From contig CAYSTJ010000003.1 of the NCBI GenBank assembly GCA_964434105.1, positions 62,001 through 126,000 on the forward strand: DNA of 64,000 nucleotides, read 5' to 3'. This document shows positions 44,362 through 53,461 of this stretch, in pieces. The notes below the pieces were generated by a model. It was not told where the DNA came from. It did not search any database and worked only from the letters and a program-made list of their open reading frames with translations. The DNA comes from CAYNST01 sp964434105 (lineage in GTDB: Bacteria > Pseudomonadota > Gammaproteobacteria > Pseudomonadales > Cellvibrionaceae). Position 1 is the first letter of the stretch; every line of letters begins with the position of its first letter. Position numbers and translations under genes: made by a program.

Positions 44362-45725
44362 GGCACCTCCCGCGGCACTGTCTGCGTTCCGGGATTCTTG
44401 AGCTTCTGCTCGTCTGTCAGAGAACGTGATGATTTACTGGCCATATAGCGCAAGGTAAGAATAAAAGACGTCAGCAAAAAAGCGTACAGCAGCATATAGG
44501 CCGTAAACGTTGACAACACCATACCGCCAGTGTGGTCTGCCACCACCTCAGCCGTTTTTATTTCGCCATAAACAATCCAGGGCTGCCGGCCAATCTCGGT
44601 CACATACCATCCCGCCAACACCGCCACCCAGCCCGAAAATGTCATCCAGGAAAGCGCAAGCATCAAACGAGGACTCTCGGACGCTTTCCCGCGCCATAGC
44701 GCCAGGCTGCCCCACCACGAGACCAGCAACATCAAAAAGCCGAGTCCTGCCATGATCCTGAATGACCAGAAAACAATCGCCACAGGCGGATGCTCACCTT
44801 CGAACTCGTTCAGCCCCAACAATTCGCCCTGTAAATCGTGCGTCAGTATCAAACTGGCCGCATTCGGTATCTGTACGGCCATATGGGTGGTGCGGGAAGC
44901 TTCATCAGGAAAACCGAACAGCGTGAAGTCGACACCTTTTTCAGTATGCCAGATGCCTTCAATCGCGGCGATCTTGGCAGGTTGATGCTGAAGCGTATTA
45001 AGCCCCAGGAAGTCGCCCAGCACGATTTGGGTCGGCGCCAGCACGGCGGCTATGGTTACACCAGTGCGAATGACTTTCCACGTACCGGGACCCGCTTTGT
45101 CCATTCGCACCCGCCAGGCACTGACCCCGGCGACAAAAAAGGCGCTGGTGAGCAGTGCGGCAATGAACATGTGCAGAAATCGGTACGTAAAAGAGGGGTT
45201 GAAGATAATCTCCCACCAGCTCGCCACCATTAAAACGTTATTTTCGACAGTATAACCACTCGGCGTTTGCATCCACGAATTGAGCGCCATGATCCAGAAG
45301 GCCGAGAATGTGGTTCCTACTGCCACCAATGCCGTTGCAATCAGATGCAGCCGGTTTGACACAAGATTTTTGCCAAACAGCATTATCCCCAAAAACGAGG
45401 CCTCCAGAAAGAAAGCCGTCAATACCTCATAGCCCAACAGCGGGCCGGCAATATTCCCTGCCCGCTCCATGAAGCCGGGCCAATTGGTCCCGAACTGGAA
45501 ACTCATGGTGATGCCAGATACCACCCCCAGTGCAAAGCTTAACGCAAAAATCTTGACCCAGAAAAAATAGGCATGCTCCCAGTCCCTGTCTCCGCTGAAT
45601 GTAAAACGCAGCCGGAAATACAACAGGATCCACGCGAGACCGATGGTGATGCTGGGAAAGAGAATATGGAAACTGATATTGGCTGCGAACTGCAAACGGG
45701 ATAGAAGGAACGGATCGAGCTCCAT
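44358..45725 (-). CDS. cydA: Cytochrome bd-type quinol oxidase subunit I, short Q-loop (CIO type)
   Basis: From ATG 45725 the protein has 455 residues. His19-like (ISFHILFP), the haem b558 ligands in helices V-VII, and GRQPW (IGRQPWIVYGEIKT) are as expected for CydA. The Q-loop (after GLNTLQHQPAKIAAIEG) is short, which marks the cyanide-insensitive CioA branch rather than E. coli-type CydA. It oxidises ubiquinol and reduces O2 to water with high affinity. I do not use the earlier in-frame start at 45755, because the added residues are not family-like. Confidence 0.95.
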   Translation of the reverse strand: MELDPFLLSRLQFAANISFHILFPSITIGLAWILLYFRLRFTFSGDRDWEHAYFFWVKIFALSFALGVVSGITMSFQFGTNWPGFMERAGNIAGPLLGYEVLTAFFLEASFLGIMLFGKNLVSNRLHLIATALVAVGTTFSAFWIMALNSWMQTPSGYTVENNVLMVASWWEIIFNPSFTYRFLHMFIAALLTSAFFVAGVSAWRVRMDKAGPGTWKVIRTGVTIAAVLAPTQIVLGDFLGLNTLQHQPAKIAAIEGIWHTEKGVDFTLFGFPDEASRTTHMAVQIPNAASLILTHDLQGELLGLNEFEGEHPPVAIVFWSFRIMAGLGFLMLLVSWWGSLALWRGKASESPRLMLALSWMTFSGWVAVLAGWYVTEIGRQPWIVYGEIKTAEVVADHTGGMVLSTFTAYMLLYAFLLTSFILTLRYMASKSSRSLTDEQKLKNPGTQTVPREVP

Positions 45726-45839
45726 ACTGCATACCTGCTGCCGAACATGGGCCACATAGCTTAAAGCATTCGCGATTTTATCGCCAGCGGACAGTTACCC
45801 CGGTTGACGGGTCTGTCTGCGGTGCAGCTGTTGAAGCGA

Positions 45840-46742
45840 TCAATCGTAGTGGTCGCGACAGTGCTCACCCGGGAATTCAAACTCAATGGTCGTGTGGGCC
45901 AGATTGAAGTCTTCCAAAGCGAGCGCGACACGCGCTTTCAGTACTTTCAGTTGACTCGCTCCCAACGCCTCCTCCAGACACAGGTGGACAGTCAGCACAT
46001 GCTGTTCGCCATCCAGTGACCACAGGTGAACACCGTGCACGCCGTTTACACCGTTCAGTTCCACCAGTCGCGCGTGGACCTGCGCATAGGTGTGGGAATC
46101 CGGCGTTGCCTGGAAGAAAACAGCAGCGGTGGACTTTAACACTCGAAAGATATTGAACGCGATAAACAGGGTAAACACGATCGAAAGCAACGGATCAAGG
46201 ATCGGCCATTCAAAGAATTGCAGGGTAATCGACACGATCAGCACCGCAAGCCAGCCAAGAACGTCCTCCAGGAGATGCCAGTTCAACGCTTTCTCGTTCA
46301 GCGTCGCGCCCTTACTCAATCGGTAGGCTGCATAGCCGTTGACGACGACCCCCAGCAATGCCAGATACAGCATCCCCTGCGCATGAGGCATGACCGGGTC
46401 GCTCAACCGCGGAATAGCCATTGATAACACCCAGACACTCCCTCCGACGAGTACAGCGCCGCTTATCAGGGCACCCAGCAAAGAAAATCGCCGGTACCCG
46501 TAAGTAAAGGTCTGGTTGGCGGCCTTTCTACTGTATGTCTGTAGACCCCAGGCCATGCCAAGTGCCAGGGTATCGCCCAGGTCGTGCACCGCATCCGCCA
46601 TGATCGCCGTACTGTTGGTGAGCAACCCACCGACAACTTCGATCAGTGTAAAAACAAGATTTAGAAAAAAGGCCAACGCTATCGGATTGCCGGAAGCAGA
46701 TCCATGGCTTTGAGTATGACTGGCGTGGGAGTGGTTATGCAT
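45840..46742 (-). CDS. CDF-family divalent metal exporter (ZitB/CzcD-like)
   Basis: The 300-residue protein starts with a His-rich tail (HNHSHASHTQSHG) and has six helices. The metal-site pairs are NSTAIMADAVHDLGD (helix II) and NWHLLEDVLGWLAVL (helix V), with His/Asp ligands as in zinc-transporting CDF proteins. A C-terminal cytoplasmic domain follows. It should export Zn2+ or similar ions. It is divergent from the hvf cluster, 241 bases away, so a link to metal stress is plausible but not shown. Confidence 0.92.
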   Translation of the reverse strand: MHNHSHASHTQSHGSASGNPIALAFFLNLVFTLIEVVGGLLTNSTAIMADAVHDLGDTLALGMAWGLQTYSRKAANQTFTYGYRRFSLLGALISGAVLVGGSVWVLSMAIPRLSDPVMPHAQGMLYLALLGVVVNGYAAYRLSKGATLNEKALNWHLLEDVLGWLAVLIVSITLQFFEWPILDPLLSIVFTLFIAFNIFRVLKSTAAVFFQATPDSHTYAQVHARLVELNGVNGVHGVHLWSLDGEQHVLTVHLCLEEALGASQLKVLKARVALALEDFNLAHTTIEFEFPGEHCRDHYD

Positions 46743-46983
46743 GCATCTGACCCGAGTATGTCCGTGCTATCCCTTATTACAGCACATACGACCGCGACCG
46801 GTAACGAAGCGCGCGAGAATCTACCTCGTCCATGGCGCGCCGGGCAAATGCGAAAATAAAATGTCAACCGGCCTGAATATCGCGACTGCAATCCTGTACA
46901 AGACCGGGGCACAATGCTTATGATCACGCGTTTCAACCACCGGGCCTCCAGCCCGCCTGCCACCCCAGATTGAGGTTATGTCC

Positions 46984-47301
46984 ATGCACAAGAAAATGAT
47001 CGGTTCCATTACGCTGAGTTCGATGGTTGCGCTCGCCGCAAGCGGTGCCCACGCCGCCGACACGCCGTTCTCCGCCGAAAAGCTGGAATCGGGCTATCAG
47101 CTGGCCGCGGCAGAAAAAGACGCTGAGGCCAAGTGTGGCGAAGGCAAATGCGGCGAAGGCGCCTGTGGCGCAAAAAGCAAGGACAGTAAAAAGGACAGCA
47201 AATCCGCCAGCGACCCGGACAGCGACAAATCGGCCAAAGACGGGGAAGGAAAGTGCGGCGAAGGTAAATGTGGTGAAGGTGCCTGCGGCGCTGCCGGCTG
47301 A
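46984..47301 (+). CDS. hvfA: HvfA-like metal-binding RiPP precursor with EGKC repeats
   Basis: I prefer ATG 46984 (GAGG eight bases upstream) over 46978. The 105-residue protein has a signal peptide (cleaved near GAHAAD) and two Cys-rich blocks: EAKCGEGKCGEGACG and, at the C-terminus, GEGKCGEGKCGEGACG, separated by a Lys/Ser/Asp-rich linker. The EGKCGEGKC motif defines the HvfA precursors. Their cysteines are modified by the MNIO enzyme HvfB with HvfC, and the products bind copper. Six cysteines are present. It is the first gene of the cluster, with hvfB 19 bases later. Confidence 0.88.
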   Translation: MHKKMIGSITLSSMVALAASGAHAADTPFSAEKLESGYQLAAAEKDAEAKCGEGKCGEGACGAKSKDSKKDSKSASDPDSDKSAKDGEGKCGEGKCGEGACGAAG

Positions 47302-47320
47302 ACATCGGCGCCCTTTACTG

Positions 47321-48172
47321 ATGACTAGGTCGCTGTCGGGATCCGGTCTGGGTCTGCGTCGGGAGATGCTGCCGGTATTGCAGCAGGCGGATCTGTCCGT
47401 CATCGACTTTTTTGAAGTCGCCCCGGAGAACTGGATTAACCTGGGTGGTCGCTACGCGGCCGATTTACGCCACTACAGCGAACGGTTTCCCCTGGTTTGT
47501 CATGGCCTTTCACTTTCGTTGGGAGGCTCTGACCCGCTGGATTTTGATCTGCTGCGCAATATCCGGCAATTTATGCGCGAACACGGCGTCACACTCTATA
47601 CGGAGCATCTATCCTGGTGCGGTCATGACGGCCACCTTTATGACCTGTTGCCGTTACCGTTTAATGAAGCGGTGGCCCGGTGGGTGGCGGATCGTATCCG
47701 TCAGGCCCAGGATGCGCTGGGGAGGCGTATCGCCATTGAAAATTCGTCCTATTATTTTTTACCACCCGGCAGTGACATGTCAGAGTCAGAATTTATTGGT
47801 CAGGTGGTGTCCCTCGCAGACTGCGATTTACATCTGGACGTCAACAATCTGTATGTGAACAGTCGCAATCTCGGCTATGACGCAGACGATTTTCTGCACA
47901 GTATTCCGCGTGAGCGAATATGCTATATCCATGTCGCCGGTCATTACACTGAACCCGATGGCTGGATGGTCGATACACACGGTACGGCGGTTATCGACGA
48001 CGTATGGCGCCTGTTGCAATTAACCTACCAGCTGACCGGCCGCCCCTTGCCCACCTGCCTGGAACGCGACTTCAATTTCCCGGCCTTTGCGGAATTACAG
48101 GGCGAGTTGCGGACTATTCGGCAACTGCAGTCAGGCAATGCGATCGCAGCCGATCATACAGTGGCCCGATGA
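47321..48172 (+). CDS. hvfB: HvfB-like MNIO (DUF692) peptide-modifying iron enzyme
   Basis: ATG 47321 gives 283 residues. The frame is open upstream, but there it runs through hvfA. DUF692/MNIO landmarks are seen in order: GLGLRREML at the start, FFEVAPENWI, VCHGLSLSLGG, LYTEHLSW, IENSSYYF, HLDVNNLYVN, ICYIHVAGHY and DTHGTAV. These carry the His/Asp/Asn/Glu ligands of a TIM-barrel multinuclear non-haem iron oxidase. Family members install oxazolone/thioamide-type changes on cysteines of their precursor. HvfA upstream and HvfC downstream fix the subtype. Confidence 0.93.
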   Translation: MTRSLSGSGLGLRREMLPVLQQADLSVIDFFEVAPENWINLGGRYAADLRHYSERFPLVCHGLSLSLGGSDPLDFDLLRNIRQFMREHGVTLYTEHLSWCGHDGHLYDLLPLPFNEAVARWVADRIRQAQDALGRRIAIENSSYYFLPPGSDMSESEFIGQVVSLADCDLHLDVNNLYVNSRNLGYDADDFLHSIPRERICYIHVAGHYTEPDGWMVDTHGTAVIDDVWRLLQLTYQLTGRPLPTCLERDFNFPAFAELQGELRTIRQLQSGNAIAADHTVAR

Positions 48173-48954
48173 CGACGCCCCCGATCTCACTGCAACGCTT
48201 CCAGTCGGCATTCAGTCAGCGAATGCGTGACCCGGGGGGCGCGGCGCTACCGGACGTGCCGTCGCGCCAGCAAACGCTCTACGAAACACTATTGTTCAAT
48301 AATCTGTGCGGATTTCTTGATCGGTGTTTTCCTGTCACAAAACAGCGTCTGGGCGACGGACCCTGGCTGGCGCTTTCCCGACAGTTCTATCAATTGCATG
48401 CCTGCGAGACGCCCTACTTTCGCGAGATTCCTCTGGAGTTTGTCAAATACATCCAGCGTAATGACGCCGATTTCCCTGCCTGGCTGCCGGAATTGGTGCA
48501 TTATGAATGGATTGAGCTGGCCGTTGCCGGCGATCCAGTCACCCTGCCCACTGAAACCGCACCCGTCCGATCACTCGAATCGGATACCGTCGAATTTAAA
48601 GTCAATCCCACCCTGCAAAACCTGCAATACCACTGGCCAGTTCACCGGCTTACCGCAGACATCACGCGCGATGACCCAGTGGCGCCCGACGCAGTCACTT
48701 GCCTGCTGGTTTACCGTCGCTGCGATCACAGTGTTCAGTTTGTGCAGGTCAACCCGCTTACCGCCTGTCTTTTGCAATTACTGGCTGAGCTTCCCCAACG
48801 AAAAAGCCGACTGGACGAGGCCATGCTGCGGTTGTTTCCGGCCATGGATCAACAGTGGTTGTCAGCGCAGATCGCGGCCCTGCTGACCGGACTGCTGAGC
48901 GATGAAGCGATATTTATTGCGAGGCGACCGGCGGATGAATTATCGACTGACTGA
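48169..48954 (+). CDS. hvfC: HvfC-like DUF2063 partner of the MNIO enzyme
   Basis: The 261-residue protein starts with an ATG overlapping the hvfB stop (ATGA). The N-terminal half holds the DUF2063 helical domain (LQRFQSAFSQRM, YETLLFNNLCGFLDRCFPVTKQRLG). The C-terminal half is a winged-helix-like RiPP recognition region. It presents the precursor peptide to HvfB. Its last 41 bases overlap the 3' end of the convergent peptidase gene, so the two transcripts are antisense there. Confidence 0.9.
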   Translation: MTTPPISLQRFQSAFSQRMRDPGGAALPDVPSRQQTLYETLLFNNLCGFLDRCFPVTKQRLGDGPWLALSRQFYQLHACETPYFREIPLEFVKYIQRNDADFPAWLPELVHYEWIELAVAGDPVTLPTETAPVRSLESDTVEFKVNPTLQNLQYHWPVHRLTADITRDDPVAPDAVTCLLVYRRCDHSVQFVQVNPLTACLLQLLAELPQRKSRLDEAMLRLFPAMDQQWLSAQIAALLTGLLSDEAIFIARRPADELSTD

Positions 48955-50191
48955 GCACACGGGACCCGGATCCCAGCAAGGCATTAAATGCCAGCTCAAG
49001 ATCACTTCGCCCGACTCTTCCCGGCAGCTTCAGCCGCCGAATTAAATCGTCCAGATTGTACTTCCCACCGGATTCTTTCCGAATTTCCTGATCGAGTTCG
49101 GCAATCAATTGTACGGCCCGCGCCGTGACCGGCCCTTTGGCATCGCTGGTCAGCAGTGAACCGGTGTCCTTTCCCCATTCGGCGAGCCCGTCGAGTACCG
49201 TCTGACGCCGCTTCGCCGTAATACCGCCGGACCGGTACAGAAGTTCCACAGCGTAGTATTCGGCCATGCCTTCCGCAATCCAGTCATGCTGTGGCTTGCC
49301 GCGCAAACCGGTCACGACATGAAACAGTTCGTGTAACACAGTGCTGGTGCCGTTTTCGCTGACAAGGGGGCGACCCCGGTGTAGAAAGAGCGAATTCGGG
49401 CCGGACAGCCCCCCCCGCCAGAAAGGGTCGTCGGCGCCGGTGATCAGCAATTTATCCGGAACCGGGTCGAAAGCGATCTCGAATTGCGGCCACACAAAAG
49501 TAATAAAGCTCAATAACTCCATCGGTCGGTAACCATGCCCACGAGGTGCGCTGACAATAATATTGGTATCGCCCACTCTCTCGCGGCGGGTCGCCAGCTT
49601 CCCGGCCACCAGCCAGCCGGTCGGTCGCACAAAACTATGCTGCCGTTTGGGGATGGAAAAACTGTGTTTTCCGGCGCTTTTCCACGGTGTATTGACCGAT
49701 TGCCAGGCGTCTGGCAGGTCGAAATGAATAAACGCACGGGATTCCGCCCCATCGATGTGCCGCACCCGCGCCGGGGGCACCAGATTATCGCCGCGCATCA
49801 GCAGCCAGTCTTCTGCAAAGTACGCATCATATTTTCCGTCGCGCCGGATACGATCCACTGTGACCGTGTACTCCAGATGGGCATTTTCATTGGGGGGTGC
49901 CCAGTCCAGCCGCCCGCCCTCCGTCGTCAAGTGGCCCGTATGTCGGACGACGTCGAGTTTCAGGTCGGCAATATTAAAGGACAGATGCTCTAATCCGTGA
50001 TTGTCCGCGGGCAAAATGGTGACGCGCGCATGTCGACTCTCCAGGTCAAAATCGACGCGATAATCGAGGCGATACGCCTTGTGGTGACTGCCGTTTTGCG
50101 GTGGTGCAGTAGCAGGCTCAGGGGCAGATTTGTCCGCCTGGGCACAGGCAGACAAGAACAGGAGGGCAAAAAGAACTTTTAATGGCATCAT
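48914..50191 (-). CDS. Secreted M1/M61-like zinc metallopeptidase, lipoprotein
   Basis: The 425-residue protein has a lipoprotein signal (SAC at about 15). The catalytic site is VLHELFHVVTG with a downstream Glu in WIAEGMAEYY, a gluzincin-type HExxH-18-E arrangement. The N-terminal beta-rich region is like that of M1/M61 family enzymes. Substrates are not predictable. It ends inside hvfC on the other strand. A neighbouring secreted S8 protease lies 100 bases upstream on the same strand. Confidence 0.85.
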   Translation of the reverse strand: MMPLKVLFALLFLSACAQADKSAPEPATAPPQNGSHHKAYRLDYRVDFDLESRHARVTILPADNHGLEHLSFNIADLKLDVVRHTGHLTTEGGRLDWAPPNENAHLEYTVTVDRIRRDGKYDAYFAEDWLLMRGDNLVPPARVRHIDGAESRAFIHFDLPDAWQSVNTPWKSAGKHSFSIPKRQHSFVRPTGWLVAGKLATRRERVGDTNIIVSAPRGHGYRPMELLSFITFVWPQFEIAFDPVPDKLLITGADDPFWRGGLSGPNSLFLHRGRPLVSENGTSTVLHELFHVVTGLRGKPQHDWIAEGMAEYYAVELLYRSGGITAKRRQTVLDGLAEWGKDTGSLLTSDAKGPVTARAVQLIAELDQEIRKESGGKYNLDDLIRRLKLPGRVGRSDLELAFNALLGSGSRVLSQSIIHPPVASQ

Positions 50192-50295
50192 GGCATCTGT
50201 GAACCCCGCGTTCGGGAGAGTGTCTTCGGCGTTACGATCACCGGCCGTGATCAGTGGTCTCTCGTCATTGAACCCGCCGGTCGTTAACGTGGTGC

Positions 50296-52953
50296 TCAGT
50301 CATCCTGACGAACCGGGGCGCCCAGCACCGTTATACCAGTGCCACCGCCATCTATCGGTATGGCAGGAATCCCGGGTGGCGGGAAACCTTCCAGAGAAAA
50401 GTCGACATCGTCGACAGTGCGGGACAGCGCGACTGGCGCGGGGTCCAGCAGGGTCGGATAAACACCGCAGTTCTCCGCACGACCACACAGGCTGAGGTCA
50501 TTGTTAATATCGGGACCGGCAACAACATAGTAGTGTCCGGCCGCAACGCCTTCAAAAACGTACGGGTACAATCCGTCTCGCGCTTCCACGCGCACCGCGT
50601 CCACCAGTTGCAGCGACACTGCGTCGAACAGCCCGGCGTAAATCGTTCCTGCGTCACCGGGCGCTTCAACTTCAGCAACCTGCACAGTAACCTCAAGCAA
50701 CACCATGCTGCCATCGCTGGCATGTATATCCAGCTGACCGGTATAACGGCCGGGCGCCAGCCTCGAGCGGTCGACAGTCGCTATATAGTCGCCCAGGCCA
50801 TTTCGGTCAACGTCAACGGCTTTTACCGACAACCAGTCGACTGGCACTACGATACGGTTGACCGCCAGCCCGGCCTCACCCCCCGCCCCCATGGTCCCCG
50901 CTGTCACGACGGTAAAACCACGGTGACTCTCCAGGCTGCCGATTTTCAGATTGCCCGGGTCAGCAACAAGTGTCGTCGTGCGATCCGCGTTGCTCAGGTT
51001 CACCGCCGCGGCTACCGCGTTCGACGCATTGATGATGCCATACCCGAGCGGGCCGGAGTGCACGGCATTGCCGGTCAGGGCGCCGCTGCGCAGTAACCCG
51101 TAGATATCGGCCTGTGTTATATCCGGATAAACCGACTTCATCAGCGCGAGAGTGCCGGCAACGATCGGCGTAGCAGCAGAAGTACCGTGACTGAAAACAT
51201 AGCCTGGCGATCGAACGCCATCGACGCTTTCGTTTACCGACAGACTCAGCACCCCATCCGGATGGCCGTCCGCATTCAGATCCTGCGCGAGATCCCCACC
51301 GGGAGCCGCCAAATCTATGAACTGACCAAAATTGGTGTAGGGTGCCGGTTTGCCGTCAAGATCCGTTGCCGCCACGGATAACACCTGGTTATACGCCGCC
51401 GGGTAAAAAGGTTCCGTTGTCGCTTCGTTGCCGCCCGCCGCCACAGTCATGACGCCAAGATCGAACAACACATTGAATAATTCCTGGGAAGATGCCGAAT
51501 AGCTGCCACCCCCAAGACTCAGGTTGATAATATCGGCAGGACGGGATGGCACAGTGCCACTGTCATTATCCAGCCCGGCCGCGTAGCGTACTGCCTGCAT
51601 AACGTCATAGGAGTCTGCGCCACCAAATCCCACCGCACGCAGTGGCATCACTTTCACACCGGGCGCCGTGCCGACCATACCCTGGCCATTGTTGTCCATC
51701 GCAGCGATGATGCCCGCGACATGGGTGCCATGCCAGCTACTTTCTCCGATGACATTGCTGTCGCCAACATCTTCCGGGTCCGGATCCAGGCCATCACCAT
51801 CGCGGGATACGTCAGGGTTTACGATAAAATCATAGCCTGGCACCAGCTGTCCCTGCAGATCCGGGTGGGCCGAGTATATCCCGGTATCGACGACGGCAAC
51901 GAGTACATCCCCGGACCCCACAGTGGTATTCCACGCCGCACCCACATCCACTGCCGGCAAATACCACTGAAAACCAAAAGTCGGATCGCTTGCCGCCGTC
52001 TGCTGGATGTACATGCGGTAATTGGGCTCGGCCCGTAAAATGCCCTTCTCCCCAGCCAATGATTTTATGGCATGCAACGTCTCAAGCCTGTCGAACGATG
52101 TCCGGTTGCGCTGCGCCAGCCACGCCTCAAAACCGTCTTTGACAGGCTGCAGTTGCAGTGCTGCCCGGGTCTGGGGGTTGATGCGATTAAAGCGCGCCAG
52201 CGCCGCCCGACGGGGATTCCGATGGGAAAGGCTTACCTGCAGACGGCTCTGCAGCGCTTCCGCCGTTGCCATATCGGCACTGGCGTGTACTTCGTCGAGC
52301 TGAACGATCGCCGTGTCCGGCTTGAAGTCAGCTTTCTGACCGAACCGCGCAATTCCCGGCATCATCGACGTGGTGTCAATACTGAGGAGATAACCCGCGC
52401 TGCCTCGCACAGCGTTGACCACGATGATATAGGTATCATCGGCCGGCACGCTGACAGAATCAAATTCACCGGCTGTGGTAGAAGACGCGACCAGCATCAT
52501 GTCGGATTCCCGATAAAGGTACAGATCGCAATCCGCCGACATAAAATCGGGATTTTGCAGGGAAACAAAGTGTCCACGCGCGAGCGACGCCCGGAATACG
52601 TCATTTTCGTCTGGCATGGTCGCGAAACGATCTCCAGCGATCCCGGTGGGTACCGCCGTAACGAAGCCGCTCAGTAAAACCCGTCCGGGTATCGACTGAA
52701 TGCTTCCGGCCGATTCCCCATTGTTATTGAAGTAGGCGGCCTGCGGATCATTGGTGTCGCCGTCGACCGCTGTGTCCGGTCGCGCATGCACTGTACCCGC
52801 CAGCCGGTATGTCGCCGCCGGCGAGCCCGGCTCCGTCAGGACACCATTGACGGCGCCGGTGCCTGCTTCACCACCACATCCACCGGTTGCCAGCACCGCC
52901 ATAAGAAACCAGCGCTTTATGCCGGTCGGCAACCCTGTCTGATATTGATTCAT
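50296..52953 (-). CDS. Secreted subtilisin-like (S8) serine protease with C-terminal beta domains
   Basis: The 885-residue protein has a signal peptide with a weak lipobox-like ATGGC near residue 26. A PPC-like N-terminal domain (about 100-200) and a propeptide-like segment to about 310 follow. The peptidase domain has Asp356 (VAVVDTGIYS), His408 (SSWHGTHVAG), Asn509 (oxyanion, GGNEA) and Ser592 (SHGTSAATP). The remaining 290 residues are beta-sandwich-like and may bind substrate or anchor the enzyme. Target proteins are unknown. The catalytic triad is intact. Confidence 0.92.
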   Translation of the reverse strand: MNQYQTGLPTGIKRWFLMAVLATGGCGGEAGTGAVNGVLTEPGSPAATYRLAGTVHARPDTAVDGDTNDPQAAYFNNNGESAGSIQSIPGRVLLSGFVTAVPTGIAGDRFATMPDENDVFRASLARGHFVSLQNPDFMSADCDLYLYRESDMMLVASSTTAGEFDSVSVPADDTYIIVVNAVRGSAGYLLSIDTTSMMPGIARFGQKADFKPDTAIVQLDEVHASADMATAEALQSRLQVSLSHRNPRRAALARFNRINPQTRAALQLQPVKDGFEAWLAQRNRTSFDRLETLHAIKSLAGEKGILRAEPNYRMYIQQTAASDPTFGFQWYLPAVDVGAAWNTTVGSGDVLVAVVDTGIYSAHPDLQGQLVPGYDFIVNPDVSRDGDGLDPDPEDVGDSNVIGESSWHGTHVAGIIAAMDNNGQGMVGTAPGVKVMPLRAVGFGGADSYDVMQAVRYAAGLDNDSGTVPSRPADIINLSLGGGSYSASSQELFNVLFDLGVMTVAAGGNEATTEPFYPAAYNQVLSVAATDLDGKPAPYTNFGQFIDLAAPGGDLAQDLNADGHPDGVLSLSVNESVDGVRSPGYVFSHGTSAATPIVAGTLALMKSVYPDITQADIYGLLRSGALTGNAVHSGPLGYGIINASNAVAAAVNLSNADRTTTLVADPGNLKIGSLESHRGFTVVTAGTMGAGGEAGLAVNRIVVPVDWLSVKAVDVDRNGLGDYIATVDRSRLAPGRYTGQLDIHASDGSMVLLEVTVQVAEVEAPGDAGTIYAGLFDAVSLQLVDAVRVEARDGLYPYVFEGVAAGHYYVVAGPDINNDLSLCGRAENCGVYPTLLDPAPVALSRTVDDVDFSLEGFPPPGIPAIPIDGGGTGITVLGAPVRQDD

Positions 52954-53461
52954 CTGCAGCTAACCGTTTAAATTATTGGGAACTCCCGGCGGTAGAAGGG
53001 ACATCATTTTCTGCCGGTTCACCGGTTTAAAGAGAGAGTCTGCCACCGGGTCGGCCGGCAGCACCAAATTTTGGGCCAAGTATGCCAGAGATGTGTCGTG
53101 AGAGCGCTCGCCAGGTCCATGTGTTGATGATCCCGGTTGTGCGTCGCTTCACAGTTGACATCGAAGTTGACGTCATATACCGAACCTGTCGTGAATATTG
53201 CCTTTTTGGGCAAATCGCTGCAGGATCAATTCGTTACACGCCAACGTGGTGCACGCTTTGACAGGGGCATGCCCAAGACTTGCCCCAAAGGGAACCTCAA
53301 CTGAATTCTGCGGACTAAAAATGAGTAAAAAAATGCTGGGCGATGCACAAAAGCAACACGAGGTTCAGCGTATTGCCAGCGCCTATTTGGTAAACGGGCG
53401 CAAATTCGCTATGTTATAGTAAGTATCCTAAAAAGATTTACAGCGGGACGAACGAATTTTG
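52954..53461. other. 508-base divergent region between the S8 protease and prc
   Basis: No gene of supported length lies here. A 32-codon frame from about 53321 to 53419 overlaps the prc promoter and has no ribosome-binding site. The best supported content is the prc promoter at 53387-53415. Confidence 0.55.
53387..53415 (+). promoter_or_regulatory. Sigma70-type promoter of prc
   Basis: TTGGTA (53387-53392) and TATGTT (53410-53415), 17 bases apart, lie 47 bases before the prc start codon. TATAGT at 53414-53419 is an alternative -10. Confidence 0.6.

Noticed and set aside
46800..46830. Possible ECF-type promoter (GTAACG ... CGTC) before hvfA
   Set aside because: The spacing is about three bases too long for typical ECF promoters and no sigma gene is nearby.
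53321..53419. 32-codon frame before prc
   Set aside because: It overlaps the prc promoter and lacks a ribosome-binding site.
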